Shown one piece after another: positions 33,481 through 33,605 of a stretch of 33,605 nucleotides of DNA; within the stretch, counting starts at the first letter, position 1; every line of letters starts with the position of its first letter. This DNA comes from Gemmatimonadota bacterium (GTDB lineage: Bacteria; Latescibacterota; UBA2968; UBA8231). The position numbers and the translations under genes are program-made. The DNA lies in the NCBI GenBank assembly GCA_002712305.1, contig PATE01000010.1, forward strand, positions 1 through 33,605, given 5' to 3'. A model generated the notes under the pieces. The model was not told where the DNA came from, ran no database searches, and saw only the letters and a program-made list of their open reading frames with translations.

Positions 33481-33605
33481 AATCTACCCTCTCAGAGTGC
33501 TACTTTAATAGGTCCCCTTGTCTGTTAACAATCCGCTGTGCCGAATTACCGGCCAGCGACTTCTTCTCTGCAGGCCAACCTGCCCATGCTCAGTGACGAA
33601 GAACT

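Overview
A 33.6 kb bacterial chromosomal window, mostly core and housekeeping genes, with no integrase, transposase, phage or CRISPR signature. The centre (8522-21261, minus strand) is one long respiratory cluster: alternative complex III (ActA, B, C, D, E, F), a small membrane protein, a SCO copper chaperone and an A2-type caa3 cytochrome c oxidase (subunits II, I, III, IV). Left of it are a phytanoyl-CoA dioxygenase family protein, an enolase-superfamily dehydratase, a TolC-family protein, a class-C beta-lactamase-like hydrolase, a DUF362 protein, a polyphosphate-glucokinase-like ROK kinase and a divergent orphan GroES-like protein. Right of it are tRNA-Arg(CCT), a broken pentapeptide-repeat gene, a dicarboxylate symporter, cysS, a coupled three-gene operon, a MerR-like regulator, glyoxalase I, tRNA-Leu(CAG), smpB, a Cys-rich DnaC-like ATPase, rph and a short sigma-70 factor. 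The best candidate for an undescribed system is the three-gene operon at 25588-28496: an unknown 146-aa protein, a DUF815-like AAA ATPase with an unusual Walker B, and a coiled-coil protein whose C-terminus reads as a J-domain with HPD changed to HSD. A perfect 54-nt hairpin lies just downstream. Two genes appear disrupted: an edge ORF with GAA>TAA in a conserved motif, and the pentapeptide gene with a frameshift plus TAG. All family assignments come from reading motifs by eye; no searches were run.
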